64,000 nt of DNA from Rhizomys pruinosus (GCA_009823505.1 VZQC01005558.1:2019113-2083112), one strand, 5' to 3'; positions 10,163-22,423 are shown, numbered from the stretch's first letter. The notes: generated by a model from the letters alone, not told the origin. Made by a program: numbers and translations.

Positions 10163-11361
10163 ATTCAGAGAAATATGTGCACCACTATAACCTGGGAGAG
10201 GCCAGGAAAGATCTTCTCATAGGCTCCCAGCCCCTGGATATCAGAATTCGGAGGGGACAGACTCTGTTCTCTGACGTCTACCTGAGTGGGAACTTCTGTC
10301 CAGCAGCCTGAAAACATGAACTCAACAACAGTGAAACAATGAAATGACAGAGTGCAGAGGCTGGAGTCTGTGCCTCACACCTAGGAGTCTCTAGAGTGAC
10401 CTCTTCTTATGTCTCCACAGATGAGCAGGTGAGTCCAGTACTCAGAGCTGAGGCACCAGAACACCCTTATCTTAGCAAGTGTGTGGGTCACAGGGTGGCT
10501 GGCCTCTCCTCATCTTCCACATCACTAGCTGGTGGTGGTCCCAATTTTTCTCTTCCCTCAATTTCCTACTCATCCTCTTCTGGGCTTCTGTATTTCACTG
10601 GAAGCAACAGAAATGGGGGCCAGAAGCAGAGGCCGTATTCTGTGTGTAGGAACACAGCCTGCTTTACCACAGGAAAGAATTCTATTTTCCTTTGCCCTCT
10701 CAATGGGAAGGTCATAGAAACTCTTCCTGTCTTATCAGAGTTCAAAATAAGTTCTGCTGCTCAACACCTTATGCCTCTGATAAGCCATCTATGTTGTAAA
10801 TCTTGTGTGGGAATGACTTTCGGGAACGCCTCCTGTCCTACCTAACCTTGTAACCAAAGTTGATCTTAGGTTTTGAATTCATTTAACACTGTCTAGTCAA
10901 CCTGCCCTCCTACAGTGTTATCAGTTTTTTTTTGTTTGTTTGTTTTTTGTTTTTTTTTAATTTAGCTAGCCTTTAGGAAAACAATGTAACACTCTTGCCT
11001 TGGGCTCCTCCTGTAATCAACTTTAACAAGGGAAGCTAAACACATTATCTTAAACTATGTTCCCTAATTTCTCCTTTATGACCTTTCCTTGCCACTGGCC
11101 CAGAAAAATGTATATATGTCTATATTGTAAAAATATCATGTTGAAAGCCATGACCCCAGAAGCATGTTGAAAGCAACAGATTATTTGCAAAACAATTTGT
11201 GGGCCTTACTTGATAACATCTCTCTATGGTTTTGTTTGCTATTCTGGGTCAGTAGGGGTTGGACAAGGCAAACTTTTTCCCTTTTTAAAGATTCCTTAAG
11301 AAGTTCCTCATTCCTTTCCCATATCATGCTGGATGTACTGTTTAAATAAATACAGAGGGCA
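10163..11361. other. Single-copy sequence with T/G-rich tract
   Basis: A T-rich (TTTG)n-like stretch lies at 10925-10960. A 149-codon frame (10396-10845) has no recognised domain. The motif catgttgaaagc occurs twice (about 11135 and 11163). The right half (AT-rich, with aaaaatgtatatatgtctat) might be an old LTR, but I cannot show it. Confidence 0.45.
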
Positions 11362-11497
11362 GGGCGAGGTGGCGTATGCCTTTAATCCTAGCACTCAGGA
11401 GACAGAGGCAGGCGGATCTCTGTGAGTCAAGTCCAGCCTTGTCTACAGAGTGAGTTCCAGGCCAGCTGGGGCTACAGGGAGACCCTGTCTCAAAAAA

Positions 11498-11540
<43 letters not shown>

Positions 11541-11575
11541 AAATTTAAAAAATAAATAAATAAATAAATAAATAT
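11362..11575 (+). mobile_element. B1 SINE with (AAAT)n tail
   Basis: The B1 body at 11362-11495 (tggcgtatgcctttaatcct, cagaggcaggcggatctctg, tacagggagaccctgtctca) is followed by about 80 bp of AAAT repeats. The flanking aaataaatacag and aaataaatatag could be a TSD but overlap the tail. Confidence 0.93.
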
Positions 11576-12644
11576 AGGGAAAGTCCTTTGTGTCAGGAAT
11601 AGGTCAAAGAAAAATCAGAAAAGAATAGTCTGAGAACAGATGGGCCTCACTCTTGGTTTGAATGACTCCAGGAGTTAGACTTTCTTCTTCGGGTGTCCAC
11701 CATGTTACAACATTAGCCACAAATCTTGAACTTGGCACAAGACAAATGAAAGTCAGCCATTGATTCTGCAAGCTGACTAAAGGAAATAATTGGTGTGAAG
11801 GACATGAAGAGGCCTGATAGTGTTCTACCTACCATAGAAAGCCGTTCTTGAAGTTTCATATCTGCAGCTGCCCAGCAAAAGTGACCACCATTGATCTCAA
11901 ACCCCATGGAATATAATGCTATGGATGCGTAAAGTGGGTGGTCCTACGAAACAGGACACACTTTTCACACCCAAGAACTCCTGCCTCTCTAAGATTGTGA
12001 ACTGGACTGGTTCTTCTGAAGGAAAGGGAGCGTCAGAAGGCCAACCACCCTGACCAACCAGCCTGACAACCTCCTTGACTATATAAGGGGAAGGGGCCAG
12101 GGACATGTAAAAGGACTTACATGGCAGTTACACTCTCCCCATTTTGCCCTCTTGGACCGAGGTCACCTAGTCTAGGCTGGGACTCTGGGTGGACATGAGG
12201 GGAGGGGAATTGCTGCTCAGTCTGTAAGTGGCATTTGACCCCCAATCCCTCTGTAAGCAAGCCTGAGTAAACTTGCTAGATTTCCAAGGACTGTGGTTGA
12301 AAGAGCCTTTCCTTGTTTGCCTTAGGAACCTCAGGTCGGGGAGGCGGGATATCTTAGGAAGCCCCAGAGCTAAGCTCCCCATTAAGTGAGAGATTCCAGT
12401 GAAGACAAAAAGGGCTGGTCCCAGAGCTAGGGAGCAGCCCACCCCAGTAGAGTCACTCCTCTTTCTAAGGATATGAGTTCCCCAGAGTCTCGGATATGAA
12501 ATAACACAGCTGAATTACATGGTCCCAGGCCCAGTTCAGGTCTGTGCCCAAGTTACCTGTATCAGACCCAGAGGAAGTTTATAGAGTCGGTATCTAGGCT
12601 GCTCTCACACCGTGCTCTGGTCCCTTGCCCAAGGTCCCATCAGT
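11576..12644. other. Single-copy or old LTR-like sequence with a TATA motif
   Basis: ctatataaggggaagggg at 12078-12095 is a strong TATA-like motif. Sequence after it (ccctcttggaccgaggtcac; gcctgagtaaacttgctaga) has the feel of LTR R/U5, but I recognise no family and see no paired LTR. The 64- to 91-codon minus frames look like chance. Confidence 0.35.
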
Positions 12645-12934
12645 CTTTGTCCTCTCTTTTTTTTTTTTTAATTTTTTTATTAATTTTATTTATTTCTGTC
12701 TGTGTATGAATGTACTGTCTGCATGCAAGTTTGTGCACCTGTGTCGTGCAATGCACGCAGAGGTCAGAAGAGGGCGTTGGATTCTCCTGGAACTGGAGTT
12801 CTCCTGGAATTGGAGTTTTAAACGGTTCTCGGCCGCCATGTGGGTGCTGGGGATCGAACCCGGGTCCTCTGTAAGAGCGGTCCGGCACTCTTAACCGCTA
12901 GGCCATCTCTCCAGCCCCCTTTGTCCTCCCTTTT
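12645..12934 (-). mobile_element. Young B2/B3-type SINE with TSD
   Basis: Body 12661-12918, with the head at the right end (gccatctctccagcccc) and a reversed A/T-rich tail at the left. Direct repeats ctttgtcctctctttt (12645-12660) and ctttgtcctcccttttaa (from 12919) differ at one base in the shared 16. It shares the internal ccagttccagg duplication seen in the 4.8-kb copy. Confidence 0.93.
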
Positions 12935-15236
12935 AAGTAACAATCCTGTCCTTGTCCCTTCATATCTTCAAGCCTGGCCTGGCCTGGTGGATGGTTTGGA
13001 TTAGACTAAAGCTTGAAGGTTGTAACCAGCAGGTGTTTCATAAGCTCCCACCAAGCACAGATGGGAAGCCTCGGAGGACCAGGCCTGGGAGCTGTGACTT
13101 CTGGCTCTCTGATCTGTCTGAGCAGGCTGCTCCAGACACGCGCGGAACTGGAACTTCACTTGCTGGTTGCCAAGTCTGGCAGAGCCTGCTCTACAGACTC
13201 ACAGGTCGACTTTCCTGAGATGAAGACAGAGGCAGGCTGAAGCCAGATGACAGCTCTGGATTCTGCCTTCCTGCCTGGCTGGCTCCAGCCACTTGTGGTG
13301 TGTCCTAGAGGCCAGACCTTCTCTCCCACTGCTGACTTGGCCTTCCTGTTACCCTGCATTTGACTCGTATCAGCTTATCCTAAGATGCTCTAAGTCAGGG
13401 TCTCTCTTCCCCTTGCCAGAGCCACTGAGAACCTTGGGTTAGAATTCCCCCTTATCTGCTGATGTCCTGGATCTCCTAGACATGGCCTTCCCAACAGCTC
13501 CTCCAACACAAAAGCAAAACTGAGTCCTGACTACAGTTAGTTCATGCACAAATGGCTTCAAGCTGAGACCCTCAAGTCAGGCTTGGACAAAAAATCCAAA
13601 CCATTGGAAACAGCAGCTGAAGCATGGATGGGAGAGGCAGTGACCAAGGAGGGCAGGGCAGTAGGCTGACACCCCACAGCCTTCACCAGGATGTCTGGCT
13701 GAGCCCTCCTGGGGCTGAACCTCACCCTTGGTGTGAGCCTGCTGGGACTGCCTCTCCTGTGTGCAGCAGAGGCCAGGGATCCATCTGCCAGCTCTTCTCC
13801 ATGTCACCTCTTCCAATACAGCACAAAGTCTTTGTATGTGTGTTGGCAGAATTAAAGCAGCTGATTCAGTTTGACCTAAAGAAAATGCACTTCTGAAGGC
13901 TCCCATAGCAACAGTACTGGAGCCCTTTATCTCTGTCTCTTCCACTCTTCATTGCCCCCTCCCCATCCCACTCAGCCCACCCCCATCTACACTTCCACCT
14001 CTTTGGACACACACATTTATTTACTTGGTGATAAGATAGGATGGCTGGGCCTTCTAGGAAAAAATGCACAGATATTATTTGCAGAGGCTGAAAAAGCAGG
14101 TGTTCTTAAGCTTATCTGAATATTTTGAGTAAATCCCTGTTTTGAAATGTAAATGATTCTGCTGCCTGACTAGTGGGAGATAAAGCAGCGAACAATGAGT
14201 TAATCCTGGTTTTCTGCAGTTCATTATCAGAAGTCTGTGCCAGGCCAGGCACCTCTTCCAGCTTTAATGGAGGTCACGCACAGGTAGATAACTCCCCGCC
14301 CCCATAAATCACATTTATTGCATAGATTATGTTGGACATAAGCAGATCAGGGTATAAATGTTTTATAGATGCTTACAGATGCAATATAGAAAGATGGTTA
14401 TTTTAAATATTTATTTGATATTAAACATTTTAGTCCTTTATAAACTCGTTTTGCCAACATTCATGTAAAAAGCAGAATTCTGTTGTTTTTTTTTTTTCCT
14501 TCCGGGGATAAAATGGAATGCCTTTGTTTTTGAGAAACATGATTTAATCTTTTAGAGTGGTGCTGGGGAGGACCATGGAATCTCTTTGATTTCTTTTTTC
14601 TCCAACTCATTGCAAAGAAAAAACAACATTAAGATGCGATAATCTGCCCAGGTCTCTTAGTTAAATCCTATCAGCATTCTTTTCTTTTTAAATGTCATTC
14701 TGAAACAGACAAGCAACCAAAGGATATTACTGTAAAAGGAAAAGGGGGTGGGGCTCTGGCATTGAAGGACCTTATTCTGGAAGGCATTCATTCCTGTGCC
14801 TGTTGCCTCGTAAGCAGTTTATAGATAGAGTAGTTTTTAGAATTTATCCAATTCTGAATTCTTTCATTTTGCCATGGCTTCCAATAAAGCCTGTGGGGGG
14901 AAGGCACTTTATCATCGATGGTCCTGTTCTGTTCTACTGGCTCGTTCAGGCTTCTTTTTTCTAGCCTCTTTTCCTTTACTCTGCCCTACCAGTTCCTTGG
15001 ATCTGTCTTCACTGCTCCATTTGATGAACACATTAGGTCAGCTCCTGACTGTGCACACTTTGCTTTCTGAATTTCTGCCCCTCTGGGCACCAAGCTTTCC
15101 CTTTTCTAGTGCGGATACAGCACTCTCCTGTTCTGCTTAATATGTTTCTGAATTCCAAGGGCTCCATGGCTGGGCCTCGGACATTCCGTCTTCACCTTGC
15201 TGCTTGCATGTTCCCTGTGTGTCCACTCAATACTCT
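12935..15236. other. 2.3-kb repeat-free single-copy block
   Basis: No SINE, LTR, L1 or long simple repeat is seen except a T-run near 14490. The part at 14080-14780 is AT-balanced with TAAT/TTAAT motifs and reads like conserved noncoding DNA. Frames at 13577-13945 and nearby have no recognisable domains. A conserved enhancer is possible but cannot be shown from one sequence. Confidence 0.5.
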
Positions 15237-15418
15237 AAAAAAGACAGAGACTTGCCGGGCGTGGTGGTGCATGCTTTTAATCCCAGCACTCGGGAGAAGG
15301 AGGCAGGCAGATCTCTGTGGGTTCAAGGCCAGCCTGCTCTACAGAGCGAGCTCCAGGCCAGCTGGGACTAAAGGGAGACGACCCTGTCTCAAAAATACCC
15401 CCCCCCTAAAAAGACAGA
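15237..15418 (+). mobile_element. B1 SINE with TSD
   Basis: The body starts gccgggcgtggtggtgcatg (15254) and ends gaccctgtctcaaaaat before a C-run. Flanking taaaaaagacaga and taaaaagacaga (about 15237-15249 and 15406-15418) form a near-perfect TSD. A young copy. Confidence 0.93.
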
Positions 15419-16282
15419 CTGCCTTGAAAGAAGGAGCCTGCCTGCTCTGTCAGTTTGTGAGGTGGACATGGAATTTCAGGCCATCTCTTTTGTAAGATTC
15501 AAACACACCCTGAGCCCCTAATGGCCTCCAGGACAGCAGCTCCCTGCTTTGTTTGCCCTACACTGGGGCTGAGTAGGAGTAGATAAGAGCTGATTCATGT
15601 CCTAGACTATCAACTATGAAGCGCATGTTTGCATAACTTATTACTGGAGAGACTGCACATCTCTTAGGCGCCGCTGAAGATGTACAACAATTTGTTTTTT
15701 TATTTCAATATCTGATTCTGTTTTTGATCAGGTATGAGATGCCTCCTTGGAGATGACACTAAATTATTGGGGAAATGAGCAATCTCATATTCCACTTACT
15801 ACCCTAGCAGTGGCATGAAAATCAGGACAGAACCCAAGGGCCACTTGGTTCAGACATACACCCGTCACAGGTGGAAGTCAGTGCAAGACACCAAGCTCTG
15901 GCACCTTCTCCCTTACAACTCTGAAAACAAACGCACCTGCAGATGAGAATCAAGGTCGCAGTCCGCTGAAGAATACAAACGATGACACTGGGATTCATTT
16001 TCAAAGACGGATGTTGTCTGTGTGCAAAGCCAGCTCGATTATTGGAACTAAATGGACTTGTTATTTCTGGGGAACATTGGGCGATTCTTGGGTTGTATTG
16101 ATCACCTTGATGGATTGGCTCATTTCATTGTAAACGACTGACTTTTTTTCAGGAGACCCTAAGAACTCTGACTGCCTGGATGGCTCTTTGGTGGAGGGAT
16201 TACTTGGCAGAAGAGGTCATTGGGTCAATTCTGGTCCCTTGAATGTGGCTGAAGCCAAGGTTCAGGCTGGCTTCAAGAGCAA
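15419..16282. other. Single-copy sequence
   Basis: Nothing recognised in about 860 bp. Confidence 0.5.
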
Positions 16283-16410
16283 GTTAACAGAAACTAATAT
16301 TTATTGAGAATGTGCTGTGTGCTGAGCGTGGTGCTGGGGACTTTCACAGCACTATTTATCAGGATGCCGAAATAACTTAAGCCTCATGGCTTTCCTGGGA
16401 GTGACTTTCC
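16283..16410 (+). mobile_element. MIR-type ancient SINE fragment
   Basis: actaatatttattgagaatg, tgctgtgtgctgagcgtggt, ctggggactttcacagcact and taagcctcatggc follow the MIR core order (TTTATTGAGCACTTACTATG-like, then GTGCT..GCACTTTACA-like). Very diverged, as expected for a Mesozoic element. Confidence 0.6.
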
Positions 16411-17342
16411 CTAGGACCCTGGAAGTAAAGCTATTAATTGTGTGCTGGAAATATTGTAGTTCTTTCCAGTTCCTGAAATAGAACCTTCCTAACCAAGCTG
16501 TTTCAGCTTGTGGCCTTACCAAGGCTGGATCCGCTCTTGAGTTACTTCAGGACAAACTTGCAATTATTTTTGTGAACTTGACAATGACCAATAGAACTGT
16601 TCTCAGCAAAAATTGAAAGGATAAATTGAAAAGCAAGTGAACTATCACAACACGCTGCTTCTGCAAAGCCCTGTTTTTGGCATTTTTATCTCTGCAAAAT
16701 ACCCTTGTCGTTAAATTTGCTAATTTAGATCCCACCGGTTTCATTGCTTTATAGGATTTAATGTGTAAAAATCATATAATTCGACAATCATTGTGGTCAA
16801 ATTCTATGCCTTTAAATTTTATCTCTTTTTTTTTAAATTTAGATTTGCAAACTGGATCACAAAACTAAGTTTACATATCTTTAGATCCTTATTGTCTTCC
16901 TGTGGGATGTAGTCCTGAATTTCTCCATGAGGTGTGATTTCACCTTATTAGTTTGTATTGAACACCCAACTAAAAGGCACAAAAAGATGCTTGGGAGACA
17001 GATGACTGATTTTCCTTCTTCTAGACAATTTTTAAGGAGTTGCTGAACTAAGGTTTCTCCAGGGGTCTGGGAGACATGGTCTCTCATCTTTAGAAATCAC
17101 GTTATAGTTTATAATCATACTAGTACTAACAAGAAGTAGAGGAATAACATGCAGAGAGTGTATCTGCTGTGTTCTCTACACACAGCTCCTGACCCCCCAA
17201 CCATGGTCCTCCACAGCAAGTAGAAGGAGCCTTTTGTAGTCAGACGCTTAAAAAAAAAACCCACAAGTTTCTGGCAAAAATTACATGGCTCATTTTCTGT
17301 CTTGGGGAGAGAAAGAGCCTATTTGACAGCTTCAACTTAGCT
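16411..17342. other. Single-copy, AT-rich sequence
   Basis: No repeat recognised. The block at 16540-16830 is AT-rich with TTTAAATTT-type motifs. Confidence 0.5.
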
Positions 17343-17560
17343 CTTGTGATGGTGTATCTTCATCATCAACTTGACTTTTCTGCCTACTGACAGTAGATGC
17401 CATGTGACCAGCATCCCAGATTCCCACTACCATATGTTCCGTGCTGTGAGAAACTGTGTGCTGCTCAAAGTATGTGTGAAAGAATTAACCCTTCCTCCCT
17501 TAAAATAGTTTCTGACAAATATCTGGTTACAGTCATCAGAAAAGTAACTCTTACCACCCC
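17343..17560 (+). mobile_element. Internally deleted MaLR LTR, MTD-like
   Basis: tgatggtgtatcttcatcat and caacttgac at the left, then at the right cccttcctcccttaaaatag and agaaaagtaactcttacc. The middle is deleted compared with the copy at 3.6 kb. An old solo LTR remnant. Confidence 0.6.
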
Positions 17561-18246
17561 TGTCACTTACCAAGATTTCCTCAGTCAGAAATTAACAGTA
17601 TTTTCTGCTTAACTTCTAACTAAGCAGCCAGCTTCCAGGGCACATCTCCTCCTGGATGACAGAGACCTGTCTATACAGCCCATTGTGGACAGAAGCATTT
17701 TCTTTTTCCCATCACAGGGTGGAGGCCCTCAGTGAGCTTCAGATCTGCCTTTGTATAAATCCTTATTCAGGGGCACAAGAACCTGGAAATCCCATCAGGT
17801 GCCCCTGGACTCCAATATCCACCGGTAACAGTAAGTGATCCAAGAGAATGTGGCCCCAAGCTCAAGCAAAGCTCACAGGGGAGCCTTTTAAAGGCCTGTA
17901 TGCTTTCATTTTCTCTGGGTTTGAAGTGTTCATTTCACAATAAAGAGCTTCATTTAGTCATTTTCCATGGCTCAGTTTTCAAGGATTTTTAATGAAAATT
18001 AAAATATGTTTAGACAGCATGATCATCATAAATGTATCAACATTATAATGAAACAGTGTTCTACAGGAAGCACTACCTCACTACCTGTGGGGAGGGGGGA
18101 GGGCTAGCTAATGGGAGCACAAATTATGAGAAAGCACTGTAGAGAGGGAACAGAGCACTAGTTACAAGGGAGTACTAGTTAAGGGTGACAGTTCGAACTC
18201 ACAGTCCTCTGTGTATGACGTCACAGTGGCTGATATTTCAGACATT
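17561..18246. other. Single-copy sequence
   Basis: Nothing recognised. A G-rich patch lies near 18090. Confidence 0.5.
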
Positions 18247-18424
18247 AAGAATCAATGTTTTCAGTGGTGGCGCACGCCTTTAATCCTAGCACTTGGGAGG
18301 CAGAGGCAGGCAGATCTTTGTGAGTTCAAGGCCAGCCTGGTCTACAGAGTGAGTTCCAGGACAGCTGGGGCTACAGGGAGACCCTGTCTCGAAAAGACAA
18401 AAAAAAAAAGAATCAATGTTTTCA
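18247..18424 (+). mobile_element. Young B1 SINE with 17-bp TSD
   Basis: The body starts gtggtggcgcacgcctttaa, slightly 5'-truncated, and runs to gaccctgtctcgaaaagac plus an A-tail. The perfect direct repeats aagaatcaatgttttca lie at 18247-18263 and 18408-18424. A recent insertion. Confidence 0.96.
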
Positions 18425-20002
18425 CACTGAAATGCATTTTTAAAGTATGGCCTAAAAATGTAAGTGAAGCTTTAAGTTAAAATTCAGAAAAGCTATTAAA
18501 ACGTACATGACATCTTTTAGGAAAAAAAAAAACATCCTCCAATTCAAGTGTTATGTATATGTATGTATGTATATATTTATGTATATCTGTAACTATGTAT
18601 ATGTTTGTATATATACTGTAGCAATACAAGTTGGAGAGAACAACAACAAAAGAGCTGAAAAAAAAAAACTCTAGAAAGACTCAGAAAAAGATCCAGGACA
18701 TGTATAGCAGAGTGCAGGGACTCTGGTGGGGTGAGGGGCATGGAAAGGGAAGCGACTTTAGATTCGATTGAGAAATGATATATGATTTAGGGAAAAAGTT
18801 TAATAACAATAAAAAAAACCTGACCTAACTTTATTTTAAAATACATATTAAATAATTTATATATTAAATAGTATATACTTATATAGGAACACATATTGAT
18901 GTAGTCATATTAATATTCATACATTTAATGTATATTAAAATTACATGGTTTCAGATCAGTGTCATTCATGGAATAAAAAGAAAAACGCTTGTCTGGAAAG
19001 CAAAGCTCCTACAGCACCCAGATGAACTGGACTGCAGAGCACAACCCATTAACCTTTAGCATACCCTCAGCATGTGTATTCAGGCTCAGACTTCCTCTTA
19101 CTTTAGCCTGCACTTGTAAGTCATTCTTATATCCTCTGGGTCCACTGAGATTTTCCAGATGTGAGTAGGGAGAGAAGAAAAAGATCAAGAATGAGACAGA
19201 AAGGGGCTTGATCAGATTCATCAGAACCTGTGAGATCAGTTTAGGTATTGAGGCTCTCAATGTGCTTTTAATGTCAGCATATCCCCACTAGGACTGGACT
19301 TTGAGAGGTCCTTCTTTCTGTTATATTTTTCACAAGTGAAGGGAGAGGTGTGTTATGCATTTTAGGAATACAAGAGGAATACAGGATCCTCTTTTAGCCT
19401 TTCCTGGAGGCTCTTATTGGAACTTAATGGTGATTGTTTACCTAGCAACAAAAATAAGGTCTTTGTCACCCAAAGTTCTATTACCAGCCCTAATTCTGAA
19501 TTTTCAGTGCCATCTTTAGCTCCACATGAAATGTATTTCATATTGTGAGTTAATTTCTCTACCCCTTTCTTCCTAGAGTGGGCAATCAAAAAAGGTAATT
19601 TATCTTTTTTCATGCATTTAAATTACCAAATAATTTATATACATTATCAAAAATATATGCACATATTTCATAACAATCTTAGGATGTAGATGGCATCTTA
19701 TATGTTTCTTTTTGGTCTTTCTTTTGATTTTCCTTTTTCTATAAATACAATTTTATGCTATATTCATTGAAAAATGAGCCAACCATGGGAAAACTTACTC
19801 TTGTCTCAGAAGAAAGTCTCATATGCTGACCTCACATAAGCATGAGATTTTTGGCACACTGTTTGCTAAGAATGGACGGTGGGATTCACTCCATGGTTCT
19901 CGGGACCTTTGCAGACTTGGCTGCACCTTGGGCTTTTTCAGCATGGTGCACACCTGCAACACCTTTACTAAGCAGTAAAAAAAAAAAGAAAAAAAAAAAA
20001 GA
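18425..20002. other. Single-copy AT-rich sequence with (TATG)n-like patch
   Basis: A degenerate TATG/TATA patch lies at 18550-18620, and 18830-18950 is strongly AT-rich. A/AAAG-rich sequence at 19975-20000 leads into the next SINE. No gene is recognised. Confidence 0.5.
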
Positions 20003-20153
20003 GCAAGTACCGCTCTCATAGAGGACCCAAGCTTTGTTCCTAGTACTCATGTCAGGAAGCTCACAACTGCCTCTAACTCCATGCCCTTTTCTGGCCTCCA
20101 CGGGCACCTACATGCACATAGGAACACATAAACACACATGCAGGAGTATGCAG

Positions 20154-20212
<59 letters not shown>

Positions 20213-20245
20213 AAAAATTAAATAAAATCTTTCTTTAAAAATCTT
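20003..20245 (+). mobile_element. 5'-truncated B3-type SINE with (GA)n in its tail
   Basis: gaggacccaagctttgttcc, gtcaggaagctcacaactgc, taactccatgcccttttctg and acctacatgcacatagg mark a B3 body. Its tail contains a 27-unit GA run at 20155-20209 before AATAAAATC. The microsatellite probably grew from the CA/GA-rich SINE tail. Confidence 0.8.
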
Positions 20246-20251
20246 ATATGC

Positions 20252-20405
20252 CAGATCTGGATGCAGTGACACGTCTTTAGTCTTAGCACTGGGTAGGCAG
20301 AGGCAGGTGGATCTCTGTGAGACGGATGTCTACATAGCAATGTCCAGGCCAGCTGGGGCTACCAGGAGATCCTGCCTCAAACAAACAAACAACAACAAAA
20401 ACTGA
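20252..20405 (+). mobile_element. B1 SINE, diverged
   Basis: cagatctggatgcagtgaca, gcagaggcaggtggatctct, ccaggccagctggggctacc and a (CAAA)n-like tail. It sits right after the B3 tail. Confidence 0.85.
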
Positions 20406-21158
20406 AAAGATCTCATACTTTACATGATTTTTTTTTTCCTTCGGCTTCTTTCCCTTAATAACAGACATTTCTGAGAGTCATGAGATTCCTGTGGAGCCCA
20501 TGTTTGTCCAGGGTCTTCTGGGCTTTGAGAGGGAGCTCTCAAAATCATTGAAATATTTGGAGAATCTTCTTGTTATGGCCAGGCACACTCTGCTGTAAGC
20601 ATCTGAGAAACACAACCAATAAATGTTCTAGAAAGAACCCAAGGCCCTTTCTCAGACTGCGAATGTCTACTTGACTGTGGAGACAGCACTTTTAGATGCT
20701 AGCAAGTACATGTGGGACTAACAGAGATGAGGAGAGAAAAGAGGAGTGGGGGCTAGGGGAGGGAGAAAGGGAAGAGAGGAAGAACCTTTTTCATCTGTGC
20801 CCACAGAATTCCCATATAGTGCCATTGGGAGCAGAGCTGTCCCTGCCATCAGCACACTCATGCTCAGAAAGCGGCTGTTCCAGCCACAGGCAGCATACCA
20901 GGGTTCAAAAATCTACCACCTGTGTTGTTCAACCCATGCAACAAGTCATGCTGAGCTTCTGCAAGTTGCAGCCTTCTCAGAGCTATTTAATGGTCATTGT
21001 CCTGCCCAGGAACATGCCTGGTATATTTTGCTCTGTACAGTGAGAGGCCTTAGCCGACCCTACATATCCTTCTAGAACATTCTGCAGTGTGATCTCTTAC
21101 TGCTTTTCAGAGGTATCTTCTCTTTCTCAAGGCAGAACATATGAAATCCCTTAAAAGC
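20406..21158. other. Single-copy sequence
   Basis: Overlapping plus frames at 20696-21075 (115 and 109 codons) show no recognisable domain. A purine-rich patch lies at 20720-20785. Confidence 0.5.
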
Positions 21159-21312
21159 ATCTACTTTCTAGCTGGGTATGGTGGCACACGCCTTTAATCC
21201 CAGCACTCAGGAGGTAGAGGTAGGCGGATCTCTGTGAGTTCAAGGCCAGCCTGGTCTACAGAGCTAGCTCCAGGACAGCTGGGGCAAAAAAAAAAAAAAA
21301 AAAATCAAAAAA

Positions 21313-21344
<32 letters not shown>

Positions 21345-21345
21345 C
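21159..21345 (+). mobile_element. 3'-shortened B1 with long A-tail
   Basis: gctgggtatggtggcacacg through ccaggacagctggggc, then about 60 A-rich bases; the gaccctgtctc end is missing. Flanking aagcatctactttct (21157) and aagcatccctttct (21341) look like a diverged TSD. Confidence 0.88.
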
Positions 21346-21554
21346 ATCCCTTTCTATCCATTCTTACCCCAGACTCACGCTGCCACCAACTAACCATGTT
21401 TCCCCAGAACCTGGCAAGGAAGGCTGGCTGGAAAGTCTCTTCCCCAAAGACACTCAACAACTGTTGTTCCTGGATCAGGGCGACCTTGAGAGGGCACTGC
21501 TACAGCTTGCATGTATCTTCCAAGTATCTTCCCTTAGTCAATCCTCTGTCTTCA

Positions 21555-21838
21555 AGTACTCCAGCACTGACTGAGTTGCACCCTGGCCCTGAACTGATCC
21601 CATTCCAGCCCTGAGCTGATCCTATCCCAGCACTGAACTGTATCCAGGCACTGAGTTGCATCCAGATAATGGGCTGATCCAGGTACTGAGCTGCATTCAG
21701 ACACTGGGCTGCATCCAGGCACTGAGCTGCATCCAGGCACTGAGCTGCATCCAGGCACTGAGCTGCATGCAGACACTGAGCTGCATCCAGGCACTAAGCT
21801 GCATCCAGGCATTGAACTCCATCCAGGCACTGAGCTTC
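21555..21838. repeat. 18-bp minisatellite
   Basis: About 14-16 diverged tandem units of cactgagctgcatccagg. Central units (21715-21770) are nearly identical and edge units are degraded, including six-codon in-frame repeats on both strands. Because 18 is divisible by 3, long frames appear. I regard these as artefacts. Confidence 0.93.
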
Positions 21839-22022
21839 TGGGTGTTAGGAACCAACTAGAAGATTCTGCTATTCTCCAGAACCACGACTGGTCTCACCTC
21901 TGTCCCCATATCTGCAATATCTTTTCCCACTGTCTTCAAAAAATGCGTCCCAATAGCATAAAAGCAAAAATACATGCAAATTATTTTGATATGAGACAGA
22001 ATCTAAAAGTTGATTAACATAA
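21839..22022. other. Short single-copy spacer
   Basis: Nothing recognised. Confidence 0.5.
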
Positions 22023-22423
22023 TGTTCTAGTTTGCTTCTCTTGTTGTGATAAATAACTGACCCAAACTAACTTGGGAAGGAAAGAGTTTGTTTGGCTTAG
22101 ACTTTAAATCGTATGGTCCATAACGGAGGGAAATCAGGTCAGGAACTCAACGCAGGGACCTGGAGGTAGGAACTGAGGTAGGGACCATGGAGTAAAGCTG
22201 ATCCCTGACTTGCTTGCCCTGGACTGCTCAGCCACCTTTCTTAGACAGCACAGGCCATTTGCAAAAGTGCATGCCACTTGAGCCTTCTCTATCACAATCA
22301 GAAAATGTCCCACAGACATGCACAGGCCAGTCTGGCAGAGAAAATGCCGCAACTGGGGTTCCTTCTTCTCAGATGACTCTAATTTGTGTCAAGTTGACAA
22401 AAAATATATATAACCAATACACA
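22023..22423 (-). mobile_element. MaLR-type LTR, family A
   Basis: Plus strand tgttctagtttgcttctctt, ttgggaaggaaagagtttgt, gaaaatgtcccacagacatg and gtgtcaagttgacaaa are the reverse complement of family A landmarks (see 8.6 kb). Ends are TG/CA on the minus strand. No TSD was evident. Confidence 0.75.

Noticed and set aside
10396..10845. 149-codon plus frame
   Set aside because: No domain or splice context was recognised, and frames of this length occur by chance in a window this size.
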